DNA of 64,000 bases. It comes from Utricularia gibba (lineage: Eukaryota; Streptophyta; Magnoliopsida; Lamiales; Lentibulariaceae). The DNA is taken from NCBI GenBank assembly GCA_002189035.1, contig NEEC01000010.1:1302001-1366000 (forward strand), in the 5' to 3' direction. Below are positions 59,281 through 64,000 of this stretch, piece after piece. The position numbers were made by a program, and so were the translations under genes. Position 1 is the first letter of the stretch; each line of letters opens with the position of its first letter. The notes beneath the pieces were generated by a model. It saw nothing but the letters and a program-made list of their open reading frames with translations. It ran no database searches and had not been told where the DNA came from.

Positions 59281-62200
59281 GCCGTCGACGAACGGCGGAA
59301 ACGGCTAGAGCTGTAGAAGAGCGTCGACCAGGGTTTAAAAGGTTTGGGCCTAAATAGCGTAACCGCTTCGGAAGTTGGGAGGTACATAATTTAATTGAAA
59401 TCAAATATTATCTTTAATGTTTAACGTAGATTTTATATTATATTTTAATTTATAATTAATAGAAGTGGTTTATTATAAATTTAAAAACAATTTCACATCT
59501 CCTCAAAACCACAAGCACATATGATTATAAATCATATCAATTATAATAAAGAATTACATTAATATAAAAATATTTTTTAAAAAAAACCTCAAACATAAAT
59601 TGTAAATTAAACTGATTTCACATGGACTTAAGATAAGTGGTTAACTAATTTGTAGGTATTATTATCAATATATATTCATTTTTAAATAAAATAACTTATC
59701 ATCTTACTTTTATTTATTTTTAAATAAAACAACTTAAGATGAATTTTAATCCCTGAACTGGAAAGGAGTCAGATTTTGGAAAACTTTAGAGCATGTCCAT
59801 TGAAACCTGGTCCATGAGGAACATTTGCATGACAAATTCCCACAAGTTAGATAAATTACATCCAACAAGAACTGATGTTCAATTAACCTTTTTATAAGAC
59901 ATCCTTGATGAGCTAACAAAATGTAATTCTTTCTATATCACGTACTAAAATTAATTTTTTACACATGCGATGATTATTTTTTTCACACATTAAAATGATA
60001 ATGATTATTTTTCTAATACATCCTAAGAAGGATTTATGTATTGACAAGCTAGAAGCCGTAATAAACTAAGATAACTAAGTTAAAGTGAGATAATAAAACT
60101 TACTATTAGATATTAGATGCTTATTTCATATTTAATATCGAGTGTTTCATCAATATTTAAATAAATAATATAACCAACCAAATCCCTCTACAAAATGCCT
60201 ATAAATAGAGAATATGATCATTAGATTTAGAAAGAACTTTTTTCATGAATAGAATCCTTTTCAAAAAAAATTTATCTTTATCCTCACATTCATTTTAATT
60301 TTAATAAATTTTCCTAAAGAGTTTTCTTTTGGCACTAATCTTCTCCACCTCTGGTAGCAAATTATTATATTTTTCACTACTCCCTAATCATACAAATTTA
60401 AACCTTGAAATTGGTTGAAGTGGATTCTTCAAGGTGAGATTTTGACAACATTAGTTGACGTCGAGATGGCCTCTAATCATCCAATGAGATTCTATAATGA
60501 TTGAGTTACGAGAGAAAAATGATCTACAACGTCATTCCTTCCATCATGTCACCTAGGCCCGCGACCCATCTGCGCAGCCGGGTGGGTAAACTCAAGGAAA
60601 ATATTGTGTGATAAGTGATGGTACAAGTGCTTGCTGCTCAAACACTTTGTAGACATGGAACAACTCTAGCATGGTCAGTCACCCAGTGAAGACAATATAA
60701 CAATATTATCAATATATATATTGAAACATTATGAATCTAAAATAAGATATACATAATACAAGTATCCTTTCATATGAAAAGTGTTCAATATAATCTCCAT
60801 AAATAAAAAGATATAATAAAAGCAAGCAAGTTTAACACTCATTGTCTCCTTTTTCTAAATACTAACTTTTTTTATATGATACTTCAAATAATAAGTGTTT
60901 AACAAATCAAATCTTAAATTCAAAAGAAATAATACTTCAGAAAAATAAGAAGTTGGTACTCAAATAACAAATATATTTGCAATCCAAATTATAAAAAATG
61001 ATGTCATACTCATAGAACAAAAAAAGAAATGAAAGTGATGAACCACTAAACATCACAAACAAAGTTGATAAATATAAAGTTTTACAAGAACTCAAGAAAA
61101 TAACAATATTCTTAAAATACATAACAACAAGAATCGTTCTTAAAAAAGAGCGATACCCTTCTTATATAGATATAATATTTGATATATTCAAAAGAAAAAT
61201 AAAAATAATGTACATGAGATTGATTGGCCTTCTTAAGTTGATTCACTTTAAGCAGATTAAATTTAATGTCAAATACTTTATTGTTTTGTTGATTAACTCA
61301 TAATACTTTAAACAACTTTTGACTCCTTCTTGATGTTGATTTAGTAATTGATACAAATGAAATCAGTGTAGGATTATTAACTTTTTTACTTCATCTTCAT
61401 TATGATCATTTTTAATATTCATGATCTTATCACTTTTGGCAATGTAAGAAACAAGTTATTCCAACTAAAAATTATATTATTAATTGAATTAAACACTTAC
61501 ACTAAAGCAAAAGTTGAAAATTCATGTAATGGATCCATAGATTTGAGTGTTAGAAACATATTTTCATGAATTTGGCACTTAATATGAAATAATGAGTATT
61601 GCATAATTTTTTCAAGAAAAGTAATATTTTCTTTATTGATGTTGATGTTAACTCTATTCAAAGAATATAATACAATAACATATTGTTATCCTTATAGTCA
61701 ACATTAGACATGATGATCGAAAACTAATGGCATTTGCATAAACGGTTGTCACATCATGATCTGAATCTCAATAATTTGATCCGAGCAATAAATTGTTTAC
61801 CTTGAGGCAATTATCATGAAGACATAATTCTTATTGAATATTTATTTATTTGTGTTACATTGCAAATAATGATATTATTCATCTAACTATCAAAATAAAG
61901 ACGATCCAAAAATATATAATGTTTCATTCATTCTCTAGGTATTGTAGCACATATCTCATATATCAGATAGGGTTAGATAGAGTCTTGTCCCTACCTTATT
62001 TCTTAAAAATGATTAATAATATTTTTAATTATTTATTTTAAAATACCTTATTTTGGTCTTCCCATCATTTTTGATCATGTTACGCTACTGCCCTATATTT
62101 AGATATTATGTAATAATTAATTTGCATATTTTTGTATTATATAACTTGTTCTTTACGGTAATAGTCAAAGTCAATGAAATGTGTTATTCAATATTTATGT

Positions 62201-63133
62201 AAATGATGAAGAACAATGTCTTCCATGAGTAAAAAAATAAAAAAAAAAAACAATAAATTAGATGACAAACAAAAATAGTGAAAAAAAAAAACGAGCAATG
62301 CATGCTTTGGAAGTGGAGTTCAAAAGCTGGATGCAGCATGAATTTTATGATTGAAGTCAGAATCATGCAGTCGAATAAGGATAAAATTATTGTTAGGGAT
62401 TTTCACAAGTTTAAAATTCGAGAATGAAATAATAAATTATTAAAAAAATGATGTAATTTTGTAATTTAAGATAAAATTGTAGCAAAATGAACTATTACTA
62501 CATGACAAATTTCCAAACCAAGAAATAAATATGGAAAGTAATGCATTTTTCCCTCAAAAAATTAAAAAAAATGAGAAAAAAATTCATTATATTTTATAAA
62601 CACAGCAGCATTGCTTTGTGGTAGTGAGATGGGATACATGTACCACATAAAATTCACAAACACAATATCAAATGCTCCTCCCTCAGGTTCACAGACTCTG
62701 AACCAGGAATCTGTTTGGCCCACTCTCACCCGCCTGTGAATAAACAAAAATCTAAGCTTTATCCCTTCGATTCCCCGCTTCTCCAATTGCATGAGATGTT
62801 GAAATCTAAGCCAGCCAATCAGAGCTCGAGGAGCTTTCTCACAAGATAAAACAGCTATTCTTCGCATGCCAAGGAAGCATAGCCTCTCAGTGGTGTTAAC
62901 CCCTTTCGACACGTGTCTCTCTTCCTCTCCACTAACGAGTGGAGCCAACTTTGCTGCTTCACTTCATTTCCATTGCACCCCATCTGAGGAATATAAGTGA
63001 AAACTGGGAGCACTTCTCCGTTGAAAGCTTCGTGTTGAAGCACCACGAATTTTGCTAACCCAGATTCTTGGGTTGTGTTTGATCCTATTGTTTTAGGATT
63101 TATTCAGACCTTGCTTGTTTTTTTTTTTGAGCT
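59281..63133. other. 3.9-kb divergent intergenic region, RRP12-like (-) and CHLH (+)
   Basis: The first 150 bases are the RRP12-like promoter. 59400-62500 is AT-rich with no supported gene or clear transposon; one short MITE-like GAGCATG start at 59790 is not convincing. 62600-63133 has mixed composition and should be the CHLH promoter and leader, with a G-box. Confidence 0.55.
62910..62917. promoter_or_regulatory. G-box in the CHLH promoter
   Basis: ACACGTGT with a CACGTG core lies about 220 bases upstream of the CHLH start codon. Chlorophyll-synthesis genes are induced by light through HY5 and PIF factors that bind this core, so the position fits; direct binding is inference. Confidence 0.5.
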
Positions 63134-64000
63134 ATGGCTTCCTTGGTTTCATCACCATTTACTCTTTCAAACCCAAAAGTTGAGCATCTTTCATCGCTTT
63201 CTCAGAAGCATTACTTTCTGCACTCGTTTCTTCCCAAGAAATTCGGTGGAAACATCAAGCAAGCATCCCAAAGCTTCAAATGTGCTGCAATTGGAAATGG
63301 TTTGTTCACTCAAACCTCGCCGGAAGTTCGGAGAATATTACCGGAGAAATCAAGGGGACTCCCCACTGTGAAGGTTGTGTATGTTGTACTGGAAGCACAG
63401 TATCAGTCCTCACTCACAGCTGCAGTTCAGTCCCTCAACAGCAAAGGGGAGTTTGCGTCGTTTGAAGTTGTGGGCTATTTAGTTGAGGAGCTTAGAGATG
63501 AAAATACCTATAAAGCTTTCTGTAAAGATCTTGAAGATGCCAATATCTTTATTGGGTCATTGATTTTTGTGGAGGAATTAGCCTTGAAAATAAAGGCAGC
63601 TGTGGAGAAAGAAAGGGAGAGGCTTAACGCAGTTCTTGTTTTCCCATCAATGCCTGAGGTGATGAGGCTTAACAAATTGGGTTCTTTTAGTATGGCTCAG
63701 CTCGGACAGTCAAAGAGCCCATTTTTCCAGATGTTCAAGAAGAAGAACAAGTCATCTGCTGGTTTTGCTGACAGCATGCTAAAGCTTGTAAGAACTCTCC
63801 CTAAGGTTTTGAAGTATTTGCCAAGTGATAAGGCTCAAGATGCCAGATTGTATATCCTCAGCTTGCAGTTTTGGCTCGGAGGCTCGCCGGATAATCTTAC
63901 CAACTTCCTGAAGATGATTTCGGGGAATTATGTTCCTGCATTGAAATCAACGAAAGTTGAGTATTCCGATCCAGTTTTGTACTTGGATACAGGAATTTGG
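63134..64000 (+). CDS. CHLH: magnesium-chelatase subunit H, 5' part (truncated by window end)
   Basis: The first 289 codons, open to the window edge. The Ser/Phe-rich start [15 protein letters not shown] and about 40 further residues are a chloroplast transit peptide. The mature N-terminal domain begins near [20 protein letters not shown] and continues with [50 protein letters not shown] and [10 protein letters not shown], all strongly conserved in ChlH/GUN5. The enzyme inserts Mg into protoporphyrin IX with ChlI and ChlD and takes part in plastid-to-nucleus signalling. The family is about 1380 residues, so roughly a fifth is present here. No intron or break is seen in this part. Confidence 0.95.
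   Translation, partial: MASLVSSPFTLSNPKVEHLSSLSQKHYFLHSFLPKKFGGNIKQASQSFKCAAIGNGLFTQTSPEVRRILPEKSRGLPTVKVVYVVLEAQYQSSLTAAVQSLNSKGEFASFEVVGYLVEELRDENTYKAFCKDLEDANIFIGSLIFVEELALKIKAAVEKERERLNAVLVFPSMPEVMRLNKLGSFSMAQLGQSKSPFFQMFKKKNKSSAGFADSMLKLVRTLPKVLKYLPSDKAQDARLYILSLQFWLGGSPDNLTNFLKMISGNYVPALKSTKVEYSDPVLYLDTGIW

Noticed and set aside
58880..59404. RRP12-like start extended to 59404
   Set aside because: The extended frame begins at TTG, not ATG, and its first 45 residues do not resemble RRP12 proteins; the ATG at 59280 with a one-base break explains the data better.
59789..59881. Possible short MITE starting GAGCATG
   Set aside because: The right end does not mirror the left beyond a few bases, and no TTA duplication is present on both sides.
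62562..62948. 128-codon minus-strand frame upstream of CHLH
   Set aside because: It lies over the expected CHLH promoter; no domain or conserved motif, and its left end is low-complexity Phe/His.
1..64000. tRNA genes, rRNA genes and CRISPR arrays
   Set aside because: I looked for T-loop consensus strings, rRNA-like blocks and regularly spaced repeats and found none that hold up.

Overview
The window is nuclear DNA from a flowering plant. Most coding regions are split by short GT-AG introns, two genes belong to the plant-expanded PPR family, and other genes belong to plant-type families (LNK clock coactivator, LSD1-finger metacaspases, UGT85-type glycosyltransferase, MIZ1-like, plastid Mg-chelatase H). 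The intergenic DNA is very AT-rich and carries MITEs and miniature LTR elements. I cannot name the species. I placed exon junctions by hand, and for each multi-exon gene I checked that the exon lengths keep one frame.

Layout, left to right: HMA metal-binding protein (-, 1656-2203); intronless PPR protein (+, 4233-5879); ERGIC3-type cargo receptor (-, 6273-9630, 13 exons); TSJT1/aluminium-induced protein (-, 10508-11537); CLP1 RNA kinase/3'-processing factor (+, 13182-15658); a 952-bp Harbinger-like element (17161-18112); LNK1/2-like clock coactivator (-, 18478-21434); alpha/beta hydrolase (+, 22872-24153); two tandem type I metacaspases (-, 24715-26328 and 26952-28280); a UGT85-type glucosyltransferase with a one-base frameshift (-, 29551-31117); a 3-kb repeat-rich gap; HAD-family hydrolase (-, 34282-35615); glutaredoxin-like Cys-rich protein (+, 37592-38755); an intron-less pseudogene copy of the next gene (about 38980-39600); an uncharacterised six-exon gene (+, 40526-42211); a repeat-rich gap with a complete TRIM element (43224-43703, perfect 5-bp target duplication); MIZ1-like DUF617 protein (+, 47026-47793); EMB2654-like PPR protein (-, 48133-51988, 10 exons); RRP12-like ribosome-biogenesis HEAT protein (-, 53096-59280, 18 exons, probable single-base break next to the start); and the 5' end of Mg-chelatase subunit H (+, 63134 to the window edge).

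The genes do not form one pathway; they look like an ordinary gene-rich chromosome segment. I found no new multi-gene system. The points most worth a second look are the metacaspase pair, whose second copy has an altered active-site loop; two apparent single-base breaks in otherwise intact genes (UGT and RRP12); a processed pseudogene lying beside its intron-containing relative; several probable GC-AG introns; and a set of short non-autonomous transposons, some with clear target-site duplications.
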